Numbered from the stretch's first letter, positions 52,645 through 61,670 are shown. The stretch is 64,000 bases of DNA from Acinetobacter oleivorans DR1 (GCF_000196795.1 NC_014259.1:2294001-2358000); one strand, 5' to 3'. A program made the numbers and translations. Notes: a model not told the origin generated them from the letters alone.

Positions 52645-53682
52645 TTATTTATAACGATCAACCATTTTCTCTAAAGAAATTGGACGAATCTTGTCAGCAT
52701 TTCCAGCTGTACCAAATGCTTCATAACGATCGATACAAATTTGCTTCATTGTATCAACGGTTTTAGCAAAGTATTTGCGTGGATCAAACTCAGATGGATT
52801 CTCTGCCAAAAATTGACGAATCGCACCTGTTGAAGCTAAACGTAAATCAGTATCAATGTTGATTTTACGTACACCGTGTTTGATTGCCTCTACAAGCTGC
52901 TCAACAGGTACGCCATAAGTTTCGCCAATATTACCGCCAAACTCATTGATTACCTTTAACCATTCTTGCGGAACAGAACTCGAACCATGCATTACAAGGT
53001 GAGTATTTGGTAATGCCGCATGAATTTCTTTAATGCGGTCAATTGCCAAAATATCGCCTGTAGGTGGACGCGTAAATTTATAAGCGCCGTGTGAAGTACC
53101 AACTGCAATTGCTAGTGCATCAACATTTGTATCAGCAACGAACTGAGTCGCTTCTTCAACAGAAGTTAAAAGTTGTGAGTGGTCTAGCACACCTTCTGCG
53201 CCAACACCATCTTCTTCACCAGCCATACCAGTTTCAAGGCTACCTAGACAGCCAATCTCACCTTCAACAGAAACACCACATGCATGTGCTAAAGCAACAA
53301 CATTACGAGTTACATCAACGTTGTATTCATAAGATGTAGGTGTTTTACCGTCTACACCTAATGAACCATCCATCATCACCGAGCTAAAGCCAAGCTGAAT
53401 TGAACGCTGACAGATATCAGGGCTTGTACCATGATCTTGGTGCATTACCACTGGAATATGTGGCCATTCTTCAATTGCAGCCAAAATAAGATGGCGTAAG
53501 AATGGAGCGCCTGCATATTTGCGAGCTCCAGCTGATGCTTGAACAATTACAGGTGAATTGGTTGCATCCGCGGCAAGCATGATTGCGCGCATTTGTTCTA
53601 AGTTATTTACGTTAAATGCTGGTACGCCGTAGTTATGTTCAGCAGCGTGATCCAAGAGCTGGCGCATTGAAATGAGTGCCAT
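52645..53682 (-). CDS. fba: Fructose-bisphosphate aldolase, class II
   Basis: A zinc-dependent aldolase of gluconeogenesis/glycolysis, 345 residues. VVMHQDHGTSPDICQRSI (about residue 78-95) holds zinc-binding His and catalytic Asp, and VMMDGSL and GVRKINIDTDLRLAS follow. It resembles the Calvin-cycle (CbbA) type of class IIB by length. It lies downstream of pgk with a small lipoprotein gene between them; pgk and fba each have their own terminator. Confidence 0.95.
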   Translation of the reverse strand: MALISMRQLLDHAAEHNYGVPAFNVNNLEQMRAIMLAADATNSPVIVQASAGARKYAGAPFLRHLILAAIEEWPHIPVVMHQDHGTSPDICQRSIQLGFSSVMMDGSLGVDGKTPTSYEYNVDVTRNVVALAHACGVSVEGEIGCLGSLETGMAGEEDGVGAEGVLDHSQLLTSVEEATQFVADTNVDALAIAVGTSHGAYKFTRPPTGDILAIDRIKEIHAALPNTHLVMHGSSSVPQEWLKVINEFGGNIGETYGVPVEQLVEAIKHGVRKINIDTDLRLASTGAIRQFLAENPSEFDPRKYFAKTVDTMKQICIDRYEAFGTAGNADKIRPISLEKMVDRYK

Positions 53683-53755
53683 AATATCCTCCCAGGTAGT
53701 GCGGGTTATTCTACCCTTTCATTTATTTCAATTCAGCAACAAATCACAGTATTTC

Positions 53756-53787
53756 AAAAAAAATCCCCGCAAATGCAGGGATTTTTT
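53756..53787 (-). terminator. Terminator after the small lipoprotein gene
   Basis: AAATCCCTGC/GCGGGGATTT on the minus strand (one G-T pair) with a 4-base ATTT loop, flanked by A-run and T-run, 17 bases past the lipoprotein stop codon. It can also act rightward. Confidence 0.85.
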
Positions 53788-53803
53788 AACAAAAAACAAC
53801 AAA

Positions 53804-54052
53804 TTAATGTGTTTCTGAAGCAGCAGCCTCACTGGATGCACTACCTTCAACCACATCAGTATTCTTTTCATCTAAAACTGGCTTATCAATTGCATCAATT
53901 GCTGCTTGTTGCTCAGGCGTTACTTTTTCAGAAACAGCAGTAGAAGCTGCCGATTCTTGTCCAGCCTGAGATGCTTCATCTTTCTTAGCACAAGCAGTCA
54001 ACATCATCGGTACAATTAACACGGCAGCAAATGTAAGCTTTAAATTCATCAC
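53804..54052 (-). CDS. Small lipoprotein, function unknown
   Basis: An 82-residue (81 if started at the second Met) protein. The leader KLTFAAVLIVPMMLTACAKK is a lipoprotein signal with the lipobox LTAC and Cys21 (second-Met counting 20) as the lipidation site. Lys and not Asp follows the Cys at +2 (Ala-Lys), so outer-membrane sorting is expected. The mature part is short, Glu/Ala/Ser-rich and probably disordered. It lies between pgk and fba on the same strand with its own terminators on both sides, so it has its own promoter. I do not recognise a function. Confidence 0.8.
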   Translation of the reverse strand: MMNLKLTFAAVLIVPMMLTACAKKDEASQAGQESAASTAVSEKVTPEQQAAIDAIDKPVLDEKNTDVVEGSASSEAAASETH

Positions 54053-54124
54053 TATTGTCCACAGTTGGTGATTTAATGCTCGCTATTTTATTGCAGATAT
54101 ATGACAGTTTAATGACCTATCCAT

Positions 54125-54152
54125 GAAAAAAGGGACTGGCAACCCAATCCCT
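54125..54152 (-). terminator. Terminator after pgk
   Basis: GGGATTGG/CCAGTCCC on the minus strand (one G-T pair, plus-strand bases 54132-54151) with a 4-base loop and six T after it, 22 bases beyond the pgk stop codon. Confidence 0.88.
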
Positions 54153-54173
54153 TCTTCTTTTTAGATAACAGTA

Positions 54174-55361
54174 TTAAGCGCGCTCAAGTAAAACCGCAAC
54201 TGCTGGTAAAGTCTTTCCTTCAACAAACTCAAGGAAGGCACCACCACCTGTAGAAATATAACCGATTTGATCAGCAACGTTATATTTATCAATCGCAGCT
54301 AAAGTATCTCCGCCACCAGCAATAGAGAAACCAGCAGATTCAGCAACAGCAAGCGAAAGTGCTTTCGTACCTTCACCAAACTGATCAACTTCAAATACGC
54401 CTACAGGACCATTCCAAAGAATCGTTTTTGACGTTGTTAAAATATTTGCAAATGCTTTAGCTGTTTCCGGACCAACATCTAAAATCATGTCATTTGATGT
54501 TACATCTTCTACTTTCTTCACAACTGCTTGCGCTGCTGCTAAAGAACCCAAGAAATCTTCAAAGTTAATTTGCGAAGCATCCGCAACTACCACATCTGTA
54601 GGAAGTGGAACACTTACTTTAGCTGCAATTTGTTTTGCAGTTTCAACCAAGTCAGCTTCGTATAGTGACTTACCAACATTGAAACCAGCAGCTGCCAAGA
54701 ATGTATTTGCAATACCACCACCAACGATAAGTTGATCACAAATACTAGAAAGTGAGTTTAAAACATCAAGTTTAGTTGAAACTTTAGAACCTGCAACAAT
54801 TGCAACCATTGGTTTTTCAGGAGTTTGCATTGCACGGCCTAATGCATCTAACTCAGCTGCCAATAAAGGGCCAGCTGCTGCAACTGGAGCAAAGCGAGCA
54901 ACACCTTCAGTAGACGCTTCTGCACGGTGAGCAGTACCAAATGCATCCATTACAAATACATCGCATAATGCAGCATATTTTTGTGCAAGCTCTGGATTAT
55001 TTTTCTTTTCGCCATGGTTAAAGCGTACATTCTCAAGCAATACAACTTGACCAGCTTCAACTTCTACGCCTTCTAGGTAATCAGTTAACAATTTAACTTC
55101 TTGACCCAATACTTCTGTTAAATAAGCAGCGACTGGTGCAAGTGATTGTTCCGGCTTTGGTTCACCTTCAACAGGACGACCTAGATGTGAAAACACCATC
55201 ACTGCTGCGCCTTTTTCTAAAGCAGCCTTGATAGTTGGTAATGCTGCACGTAAGCGAGCATCACTAGTAATCACACCATTTTTGACAGGAACGTTTAAAT
55301 CTTCACGAATAAGGACGCGTTTACCTGTTAAGTTAAGGTCAGTCATACGCTGAAAATTCAT
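54174..55361 (-). CDS. pgk: Phosphoglycerate kinase
   Basis: Makes 3-phosphoglycerate and ATP from 1,3-bisphosphoglycerate and ADP, reversible; cytoplasmic. The N-domain signature VLIREDLNVPVKNG is at residues 15-28, SHLGRPVEGE near 60, and the C-domain nucleotide text GGGIANTFL and GGGDTLAAIDKY follow. Length 395 is normal. It stands before the lipoprotein and fba genes on the same strand. Confidence 0.97.
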   Translation of the reverse strand: MNFQRMTDLNLTGKRVLIREDLNVPVKNGVITSDARLRAALPTIKAALEKGAAVMVFSHLGRPVEGEPKPEQSLAPVAAYLTEVLGQEVKLLTDYLEGVEVEAGQVVLLENVRFNHGEKKNNPELAQKYAALCDVFVMDAFGTAHRAEASTEGVARFAPVAAAGPLLAAELDALGRAMQTPEKPMVAIVAGSKVSTKLDVLNSLSSICDQLIVGGGIANTFLAAAGFNVGKSLYEADLVETAKQIAAKVSVPLPTDVVVADASQINFEDFLGSLAAAQAVVKKVEDVTSNDMILDVGPETAKAFANILTTSKTILWNGPVGVFEVDQFGEGTKALSLAVAESAGFSIAGGGDTLAAIDKYNVADQIGYISTGGGAFLEFVEGKTLPAVAVLLERA

Positions 55362-55499
55362 GTAAAGCTCTCTTTATGATTTTAAAAACGCGCCAATTTT
55401 AAATGATTACATCAAAAAAGGTTAGTTTTTTTGCATAAAAGCTGTAGAAAGCCTGAGTTTTGATTATGATAGAGATAGTCATTTGATATTTCATCCATT

Positions 55500-55883
55500 A
55501 TGTCTATTCATCCAGATCCACAAATCAATCGTTTAAATGTTTTAGGGGAACCTTTAGCAAGCTGTTGTTTCGACCCTATTACTGGCTATTTTAGAAATGG
55601 CTTCTGCCACACAGCAGTAACAGACCTTGGTCAGCATACCGTATGTGCGCAAATGACCTCTGATTTCTTAAATTTTTCACAAAAAATAGGTAATGATCTT
55701 ATTACCCCGTTACCAGAAGTAGATTTCCCTGGTCTAAAACCCGGTGATTTCTGGTGTATCTGTGTAACCCGTTGGGTTGAAGCATATCAAGCAGGTCAAG
55801 CACCTCCTATCAAAATACATGCATGTCACCAAGCTGTTTTAAGCTATGTGCCTTTAGATGTTTTAATGGAATTTGCAGTGTAA
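55500..55883 (+). CDS. DUF2237 family protein
   Basis: A 127-residue protein of the DUF2237 family, found in many bacteria and some eukaryotes and of unknown function. The family text is clear: NVLGEPLASCCFDPITGYFRNG, split for length, then HTVCAQMTSDFLNFS, GNDLITPLPEVDFPGLKPGD and WCICVTRWVEAYQAG. Several conserved Cys (CC, CH, VC, CIC) could bind a metal. It is cytoplasmic. Its stop codon overlaps the start of the Maf gene (TAATG), so the two are probably translated together. Confidence 0.88.
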   Translation: MSIHPDPQINRLNVLGEPLASCCFDPITGYFRNGFCHTAVTDLGQHTVCAQMTSDFLNFSQKIGNDLITPLPEVDFPGLKPGDFWCICVTRWVEAYQAGQAPPIKIHACHQAVLSYVPLDVLMEFAV

Positions 55884-56476
55884 TGGTTCAGGCACAAATT
55901 ATTTTGGCATCAAGCAGTCAAACGCGTAAAGCCTTAATGGATCGCTTAGGGATTAACTATATCTGTATTAGTCCTGATATTGATGAGAGCCCTCGCAATG
56001 AAACCCATGCCGATGAACTTGCGAAAAGGCTAGCTTTCACAAAAGCTCAAGTGGTTGCTGCACAAAACCCACATGCAATTATTATTGGTTCCGATCAAGT
56101 CGCATGGCGAGAACACGCTCCTAACGACTTTATTGGTAAACCAATGACCACTGAGAATGCCAAAATACAGTTAGCAGAAAACTCAGGTCGAACTGTCTTC
56201 TTTAGTACGGCACTCAGTGTGCAATGGCTTGATGGGAATTTTGAGCAAACGCTTGTTGAACATTATCAAGTTAAATTCCGAACCCTAACTCAAGCTGAAA
56301 TTGAACGATATATTGCATTAGATCAACCACTCCATTGCGCTGGTAGCTTTAAGTGTGAAAGTTTAGGAATTAGTTTGTTCGAAAAAATGACAGGCCTAGA
56401 TCAGACGACACTTATGGGGTTACCCATGATTCAACTTTGCCATATCTTAAGGCAGCTTGGTCTACAAATTCCTTAA
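55883..56476 (+). CDS. Maf family nucleotide pyrophosphatase (YceF-like)
   Basis: Maf proteins hydrolyse modified or canonical nucleoside triphosphates to monophosphates; the YceF subgroup prefers m7GTP. QIILASSSQTRKALMDRLG begins the enzyme, SPDIDESPR has the metal-binding region, and IIGSDQVAW gives the catalytic Asp (about residue 72). FHCAGSFKCE-type text is present as LHCAGSFKCESLG. The start at 55883 overlaps the previous stop and fits the family N-terminus. Length 197. Confidence 0.9.
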   Translation: MVQAQIILASSSQTRKALMDRLGINYICISPDIDESPRNETHADELAKRLAFTKAQVVAAQNPHAIIIGSDQVAWREHAPNDFIGKPMTTENAKIQLAENSGRTVFFSTALSVQWLDGNFEQTLVEHYQVKFRTLTQAEIERYIALDQPLHCAGSFKCESLGISLFEKMTGLDQTTLMGLPMIQLCHILRQLGLQIP

Positions 56477-56507
56477 TTTTAGATGTTTTTATAAATAGGT
56501 TATTTCC

Positions 56508-57671
56508 ATGACAGAACCTTTAGCAGTTTTAGGCGGTATTACTGCCGAACAATTTTTAGCAGAATATTGGCAGAAAAAACCTTTACTGGTACGTAACGGG
56601 TTGCCAGAAATTGTCGGTCTTTTAGAACCCCAAGATGTGCAAGAACTTGCTTTGGAAGAACATGCGAGTGCCCGACTCATTCGCCAAAAAGATAAAAATC
56701 CAAATGAATGGCACGTCAAGTCTTCACCTTTAACCAAGGGTGATTTTCAAAAGCTACCAAAACTATGGACGCTTTTAGTACAAGCTGTAGATCATTATTC
56801 ATTTGATTTGTCTGAACTTTGGAAAAAATTTCCATTTATTCCTCAATGGCGCCGTGATGACATTATGGTCTCTTACGCCCCTAAAGGTGGTTCGGTAGGA
56901 AAGCATTTTGATTTTTATGATGTGTTTCTAGTTCAAGGTCATGGACATCGTCGCTGGCAGTTAGGACAAATGTGCGATGCAAATACTGCCTTTGTACCAA
57001 ATCAACCATTAAAACTATTGCCAGAAATAGATGTGCAATTTGATGAAATTTTGGCACCTGGTGATTTGCTATATGTTCCGCCTGGAATGGCACATTATGG
57101 CGTTGCTGAAGATGATTGCCTAACGTTCTCATTTGGTTTTCGCATGCCAAACGTTGCAGGGATGATGGAACGTATTAGTGATCAATTTTCAGCTAATAGT
57201 TTATTGCAAAATCCTGTTGTCGACATCACGCGCAAACAGATGAGTCAAATTGGGGAAATTAATGCCTCTGAACTTAGCCACCTAAAAGACTTAGTATTAG
57301 CTCAATTACAAGATTCGGCAACACTTGATGCCGCTATCATGTCTTATATGAGTGAACCTAAATATCCGGATAATATTCCAGAGGCTGATGAAATCGAAGC
57401 CGATGACTTGAAGGAAATTTTACACGAAGGTTACGAAGTTCTTTTAGAGCCTGCCTCTCGCCTACTCTATACAGAAAAAAACGGCACCCTAAACTTTTGG
57501 GGCAATGGTGAAGCGCTATTTATAGCTGAGTCCTTTGAGCAAAAATTAAAAGCAATTGCTAATGGAGAAAGTCTAGCTTTCGATAGCCAATTTGATAATG
57601 ATGAAACGCTAGAAAACGTTGCTCACTTGTTAAATGAATCTATTCTGATGCTTTTACCTCCTGCAGAGTAA
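56508..57671 (+). CDS. Ribosomal protein L16 arginine hydroxylase family protein (YcfD/RoxA-like, JmjC)
   Basis: An Fe(II)/2-oxoglutarate-dependent oxygenase of the cupin/JmjC class. E. coli YcfD hydroxylates L16 Arg81. The iron-binding HxD is HFD in GGSVGKHFDFYDVFLVQG (about residue 126), then RRWQLG, and the second His is in PPGMAHYGVAEDDC. A C-terminal helical domain completes the fold. Length 387 matches. It has a typical ribosome region before the ATG and is followed by a strong terminator. Confidence 0.9.
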   Translation: MTEPLAVLGGITAEQFLAEYWQKKPLLVRNGLPEIVGLLEPQDVQELALEEHASARLIRQKDKNPNEWHVKSSPLTKGDFQKLPKLWTLLVQAVDHYSFDLSELWKKFPFIPQWRRDDIMVSYAPKGGSVGKHFDFYDVFLVQGHGHRRWQLGQMCDANTAFVPNQPLKLLPEIDVQFDEILAPGDLLYVPPGMAHYGVAEDDCLTFSFGFRMPNVAGMMERISDQFSANSLLQNPVVDITRKQMSQIGEINASELSHLKDLVLAQLQDSATLDAAIMSYMSEPKYPDNIPEADEIEADDLKEILHEGYEVLLEPASRLLYTEKNGTLNFWGNGEALFIAESFEQKLKAIANGESLAFDSQFDNDETLENVAHLLNESILMLLPPAE

Positions 57672-57681
57672 ACATCTTAAT

Positions 57682-57724
57682 AAAAGTAGACTTTTACATG
57701 ACCGTGGAAAAGTCTACTTTTTAA
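57682..57724 (+). terminator. Terminator after the RoxA-like gene
   Basis: Perfect 14-base inverted repeat AAAAGTAGACTTTT/AAAAGTCTACTTTT (57682-57695, 57708-57721) with a 12-base loop, followed by T. Confidence 0.9.
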
Positions 57725-57898
57725 ATTAACAACCCAACTCAAAATAAACTCGATTATTACTCATTAAATTTACCTGCAAATCCTTAAATAGCGCGTAATT
57801 AAAGTTATTAAGCGTAAGAAATTTTGAAATCAAAATTAAAAATAGAAAACCTTATTATTAGAGAAATAGCATACCTCTTACTTACTTTTTCCTTAAAA

Positions 57899-57918
57899 TT
57901 TAAACGAGACCGTTTAAA
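57899..57918. promoter_or_regulatory. Palindrome, likely TetR-family operator
   Basis: TTTAAACGAGACCGTTTAAA is a perfect 8-4-8 palindrome. AAACG-N-CGTTT symmetry is common for TetR-type operators, and the next gene, 122 bases downstream, is a TetR regulator. Autoregulation is the simplest reading; not proven. Confidence 0.55.
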
Positions 57919-58039
57919 AAAATAATATCTTTTTTCTATCAATAACAAACAATACCTTGTAAAATTAAAGATCCAGATTCTCATTAATACAGATCACAGT
58001 TCAAGCGAATAGCAATTCATTTGTGAGAGGCTAAAAAAT

Positions 58040-58603
58040 ATGTCGAAAAAAGATGACATTATTAACACCGCATTAAGACTTTTTAACTCGTATAGCTATA
58101 ATTCTATAGGGGTAGATCGCATCATTAATGAATCTGGCGTTGCAAAAATGACTTTCTATAAGCATTTTCCATCAAAAGAAAAATTAATTGAAGAATGCCT
58201 ACTTCTACGGAATACGCTTTTACAAAACTCTCTGACTTCTGCCTTATCACAACATGATGAGTTAGACCCTCTCGCGAGAATTAAAGCAGTATTCTTATGG
58301 TATTCCGACTGGTTTAATAGTGAAGATTTTAATGGCTGTATGTTTCAAAAAGCTTTGGAAGAAGTTTTAAAACAGTATCCGTCAACACACCAACCTGCTA
58401 CATTGTATAAAGCTTGGTTGACTCAACTTATGCAAAATCTTCTTAATCAATATGATGTAAAAGAACCTGGTCCTTTATCTTTACTACTCGTTAATATATT
58501 GGAAGGTATGACCATTCAAGCTCAGGTCGAACATGGTTCAATAAAAATTTATGATTATTGGAATCGAGTTGAAAAGTTAATCGACTTTGAAAGAGCCGCT
58601 TAA
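58040..58603 (+). CDS. TetR family transcriptional regulator
   Basis: A 187-residue regulator. The helix-turn-helix covers residues about 5-50, with the very typical IGVDRIINESGVAKMTFYKH. The C-terminal part resembles the TetR_C group next to AcrR/NemR-like regulators, with one Cys in FNGCMFQKA (about residue 98) that could sense electrophiles. No divergent or following gene is present as an obvious target. Perfect palindromes lie before (57899-57918) and after (58721-58736) the gene. Its target is unknown. Confidence 0.87.
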   Translation: MSKKDDIINTALRLFNSYSYNSIGVDRIINESGVAKMTFYKHFPSKEKLIEECLLLRNTLLQNSLTSALSQHDELDPLARIKAVFLWYSDWFNSEDFNGCMFQKALEEVLKQYPSTHQPATLYKAWLTQLMQNLLNQYDVKEPGPLSLLLVNILEGMTIQAQVEHGSIKIYDYWNRVEKLIDFERAA

Positions 58604-58720
58604 AAATAAAGCGTGATGTTCTTCTTCTTATATTAATGTTCTTCTTATCTATCACGCTGCGTCTGAAAGTCATTTTGGTTCAAAATTAGACGTTTTTTTC
58701 GACCCTACCGAACCAAAATA

Positions 58721-58736
58721 TACAGACCTGTCTGTA
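58721..58736. promoter_or_regulatory. Perfect 16-base palindrome, possible operator
   Basis: TACAGACCTGTCTGTA has perfect 7-base arms around CT. The shape fits TetR-type operators. It lies 118 bases after the TetR stop and 334 bases before ArsR, without a gene directly beside it. Confidence 0.45.
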
Positions 58737-59046
58737 CAAAACAGATTATATATTTAAAAAATAAAAACTCAATCATTTTTTATGATTCATTTAAAGATAA
58801 ATTAGATTTAACTATTTATCAGAGTGAAATAGCAGTTATTTCATATTAGCTTCAATTCACTTATACTTAACAATTAAACTTATAACACAATGCAACACTT
58901 TAGACACAAAAGAACTACAAACAACTGTTTTTAATTAAAAATACTACTTATTTATCAGTTCCCCTTATATTGCTTTTCAACAAAAACAATTGGATTGATT
59001 AGTTTTGCTACATTCATTTGTGCAAGATCAATCTATACTATGCCCG

Positions 59047-59060
59047 CTATATTGATATAG
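59047..59060. promoter_or_regulatory. Palindrome over the ArsR gene ribosome site
   Basis: CTATATTGATATAG is a perfect 6-2-6 palindrome ending 9 bases before the ATG at 59070 and overlapping its ribosome site. Partner text ATCAATCTATA lies just upstream. ArsR-family proteins often repress their own gene from such sites. Confidence 0.5.
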
Positions 59061-59069
59061 GTATAAAGT

Positions 59070-59381
59070 ATGAAAGATGGACTCCAAATTGAAGAAATGA
59101 AAAATGCGGCTGATTCAGTCGTTGGAATTCTCAAATCTTTGGCGAATACAGATCGTTTATTAATTTTATGTCATTTAGCTTATGAAGAGCTAAATGTCTC
59201 ACAAATTGAAGAGAAGACCCAAATTACACAGCCCACTCTTTCACAACAACTTATGATGCTACGTAAAAGTGACGTTGTATCAACTCGTCGTGATGGTAAG
59301 CAAATTTTTTATTCTATTAAGGACGACAATATGCATTCAATTTTAAATACGCTTCACCAACTGTACTGTGCAAGTAAATAA
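59070..59381 (+). CDS. ArsR family regulator, BigR/SqrR/YgaV-like persulfide sensor type
   Basis: A 103-residue winged-helix repressor. The recognition helix is TQPTLSQQLMMLRKSD (residues 53-68), followed by the wing TRRDGKQIFYSI. Two Cys, C34 in LLILCHL and C100 in QLYCASK, match the places of the two redox Cys of BigR/SqrR/YgaV, which form a polysulfide bridge when sulfide or persulfide rises. No sulfide-oxidising operon is linked: the next gene, 398 bases away, is sstT. It may act elsewhere. Length and start are standard. Confidence 0.85.
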   Translation: MKDGLQIEEMKNAADSVVGILKSLANTDRLLILCHLAYEELNVSQIEEKTQITQPTLSQQLMMLRKSDVVSTRRDGKQIFYSIKDDNMHSILNTLHQLYCASK

Positions 59382-59779
59382 TATCTTTAAACTATAAATT
59401 TATAATAATATTAGTAATTTCCTGAAATATGCGATTTTTCAGCTTGAAAGCTTAGAGTTTAGTCCAAGCACAGAGTTTTGAAAATTCGCGTAGCTTTTCC
59501 AAAGTCTCACTGATCCCCTTTATTATTTCATCTATTCATTTCTCTGCGATTTGATAATTATTTGATATAACTCTTTTTCTGACGAACAATTAACAAGCAA
59601 AACAATTAACGTAAAAAGTTAAATTCCAATAATAAATAAAATTAAAACAATGGTTTAATATTACCAATCACTATAAAAAAATCTAGTTAGCATAAAAAAG
59701 CTTAAGATTCACTTAACTTAAGTATAAAATACTCCGCTTGTTCAACCTTTAGCCATGATTAGGTTAATAAGGCCTTTAT
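59382..59779. other. Non-coding stretch between ArsR and sstT
   Basis: No gene is evident in 398 bases. Small inverted repeats CTGAAA/TTTCAG (59422-59427, 59437-59442) and AGCTT-GA-AAGCT (59442-59453 region) follow the ArsR gene and could form a weak terminator. The sstT promoter probably lies in the last 100 bases. Confidence 0.4.
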
Positions 59780-60982
59780 ATGCTTGCATTCTTTTCTCGA
59801 TTAAGCTTAGTCACTAAGATTATTATCGCCATTATTTTAGGTATTGGCGTTGCATTATTATTTCCAAACGTTACGCCTTATTTAAGTTTATTTGGTGAGC
59901 TTTTTATTAAAGCCTTAAAATCGGTTGCCCCTATTTTAGTTTTTGTATTGGTACTTTCCTCTATCGCCAACTTCCAAGTGGGTCATAGTGCAAATTTACG
60001 TCCAATCTTGATTTTATATGTAGTCGGTATGTTGCTTGCTGCTTTCACAGCTGTGATTGTTAGTCTTTCTTTTCCTAGCACTTTGTTCCTTAACACTGTT
60101 TCGCACAATGATTTGCAAGCCCCAGGAAGTTTAGCCGATATTTTAAAAAATCTGCTTTTGAGCTTTATTGCAAACCCTGTTCAAGCAATCAGTGAAGCAA
60201 ACTTTATCGGTATTTTAGCTTGGGCAATTGGCTTAGGTTTGGCTATGCGCCATAGCTCAGACACCACTAAAGAAGTAATGCAAGATGTTGCTCATGCTGT
60301 CAGCGCTATTATTCATAAAGTAATTGCTTTTGCACCTGTTGGTATTTTCGGTTTGGTTGCAGTAACTTTTGCTGACGCTGGCCTCGCGACTCTTGAAAGT
60401 TACGCACAATTATTAATAGTCCTATTGGGTACGATGTTCTTTGTTGCTTTAGTTATCAATCCAATTCTTGTTGCACTTACCATACGCGGGAATCCGTACC
60501 CTCTTGTGTTTAAGTGTCTTAAAGAAAGTGGGATTACTGCTTTTTTCACACGAAGTTCAGCAGCCAACATTCCAGTTAACTTAGATTTAGCAGAACGCTT
60601 AGGTGTTAATCCATCTACAGCAAGTGTGTCCATTCCATTAGGTGCCACAATTAATATGGCGGGTGCAGCAGTAACAATTACTGTACTTACGCTAGCAACT
60701 GTACATACGCTTGGAATTCATGTTGATTTTGCAACAATGCTTATTTTATCAGTTGTTGCTACAGTTTCAGCATGTGGTGCTTCTGGTGTAGCAGGTGGTT
60801 CTTTACTTCTGATTCCAGTAGCTTGTAGTCTATTTGGTATTTCAACTGAAATTGCTATGCAAGTCGTGGCTATTGGTATGATTATTAGTGTATTACAAGA
60901 CTCTACAGAAACAGCGCTTAACTCTTCTACGGATGTTTTATTTACCGCAGCTGTAGATATTCGCTCTAAACAAGCTTCATAA
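59780..60982 (+). CDS. sstT: Serine/threonine:Na+ symporter SstT
   Basis: A 400-residue transporter of the dicarboxylate/amino acid:cation symporter family with eight membrane helices and two re-entrant hairpins. Conserved regions: FFTRSSAANIPVNLDLAERLGV, in two parts, the substrate motif ATINMAGAAVTITVL near residue 290, and QDSTETALNSSTD near 375. It imports Ser and Thr with Na+. AAGG is 7 bases before the ATG. The DUF1275 gene follows at 4 bases. Confidence 0.94.
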   Translation: MLAFFSRLSLVTKIIIAIILGIGVALLFPNVTPYLSLFGELFIKALKSVAPILVFVLVLSSIANFQVGHSANLRPILILYVVGMLLAAFTAVIVSLSFPSTLFLNTVSHNDLQAPGSLADILKNLLLSFIANPVQAISEANFIGILAWAIGLGLAMRHSSDTTKEVMQDVAHAVSAIIHKVIAFAPVGIFGLVAVTFADAGLATLESYAQLLIVLLGTMFFVALVINPILVALTIRGNPYPLVFKCLKESGITAFFTRSSAANIPVNLDLAERLGVNPSTASVSIPLGATINMAGAAVTITVLTLATVHTLGIHVDFATMLILSVVATVSACGASGVAGGSLLLIPVACSLFGISTEIAMQVVAIGMIISVLQDSTETALNSSTDVLFTAAVDIRSKQAS

Positions 60983-60986
60983 ACAC

Positions 60987-61667
60987 ATGCCATTTCAACG
61001 TCTACCAAACTGGTTCCAACTCGGAGCCTTTTTACTGGCATTCAATGCCGGAATGATTAATGTATTAGGGTTAATTACCCTTTTGCATCAATCTATTTCA
61101 CATATGACTGGCAACGTTAGTATGCTAGCTATGAGTTTGGTAGAGTGGCAGCCAGAACATATCATTTTCTTGGTTCTGGTAATTATTTGTTATGTTTGCG
61201 GTTCATTTTATAGTGGTTTTATTTTAGGCAGCAGCCATTTTCGATTAGGTCGTCGCTATGGACTACCTTTGAGTCTGGTTGCCTTATTCATTTTTCTTTG
61301 TTGGCTATTACTTCCTTATTTTCCACGCTATGGATTATTATGGGCTTGTACAGCGATGGGCTTACAAAATGCAATGGTAAGCCATTATAAAGGAACCATT
61401 ATTCGAACTACCCATCTATCTGGTGTTTTAACAGATATTGGTTTAGCACTTGGATATAAAGCTAGAGGCTTACCAGTAGAAAACCGACGTATTGTTTTAC
61501 ACTTACTTATTTTTACAGGTTTTCTATTTGGTGGGATACTCGCCGCGCTCGTACATCCGTATTTAAAGTTACAAGCATTTTTATTGCCAGCAACTTTAAG
61601 CTTAGTCTTGAGTATTTCTTACTGGGTAGTTTATCTCTATAGCCCTTCAACTTCACATAAGGATTAA
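60987..61667 (+). CDS. DUF1275 (YoaK) family membrane protein
   Basis: A 226-residue inner-membrane protein with about six helices. GMINVLGLITLLHQSISHMTGNVS-type text at the N-terminus, split here, and GLQNAMVSHYKGTIIRTTHLSG (residues about 128-149) are the family landmarks. Its function is unknown. It is 4 bases after sstT and 3 bases before a DUF2058 gene, so the three form an operon. Confidence 0.88.
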   Translation: MPFQRLPNWFQLGAFLLAFNAGMINVLGLITLLHQSISHMTGNVSMLAMSLVEWQPEHIIFLVLVIICYVCGSFYSGFILGSSHFRLGRRYGLPLSLVALFIFLCWLLLPYFPRYGLLWACTAMGLQNAMVSHYKGTIIRTTHLSGVLTDIGLALGYKARGLPVENRRIVLHLLIFTGFLFGGILAALVHPYLKLQAFLLPATLSLVLSISYWVVYLYSPSTSHKD

Positions 61668-61670
61668 GTC

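Larger units (their letters stand above)
57672..58039. other. Non-coding stretch with terminator and TetR operator
   Basis: No gene. It holds the oxygenase terminator (57682-57724) and a perfect 20-base palindrome (57899-57918) 122 bases before the TetR start. The rest is AT-rich. Confidence 0.5.
58604..59069. other. Non-coding stretch between TetR and ArsR genes
   Basis: No gene is visible in 466 bases. It starts with AGCGTGAT (58610-58617) and ATCACGCT (58651-58658) enclosing a direct repeat ATGTTCTTCTT; then a perfect palindrome TACAGACCTGTCTGTA (58721-58736); at its right end the ArsR operator candidate (59047-59060). Base composition is very AT-rich. Confidence 0.5.

Noticed and set aside
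54487..54735. Open frame antisense to pgk, and similar antisense frames over rpsA, glcB and gspK
   Set aside because: All lie opposite strongly conserved genes, lack ribosome sites and look like no protein family.
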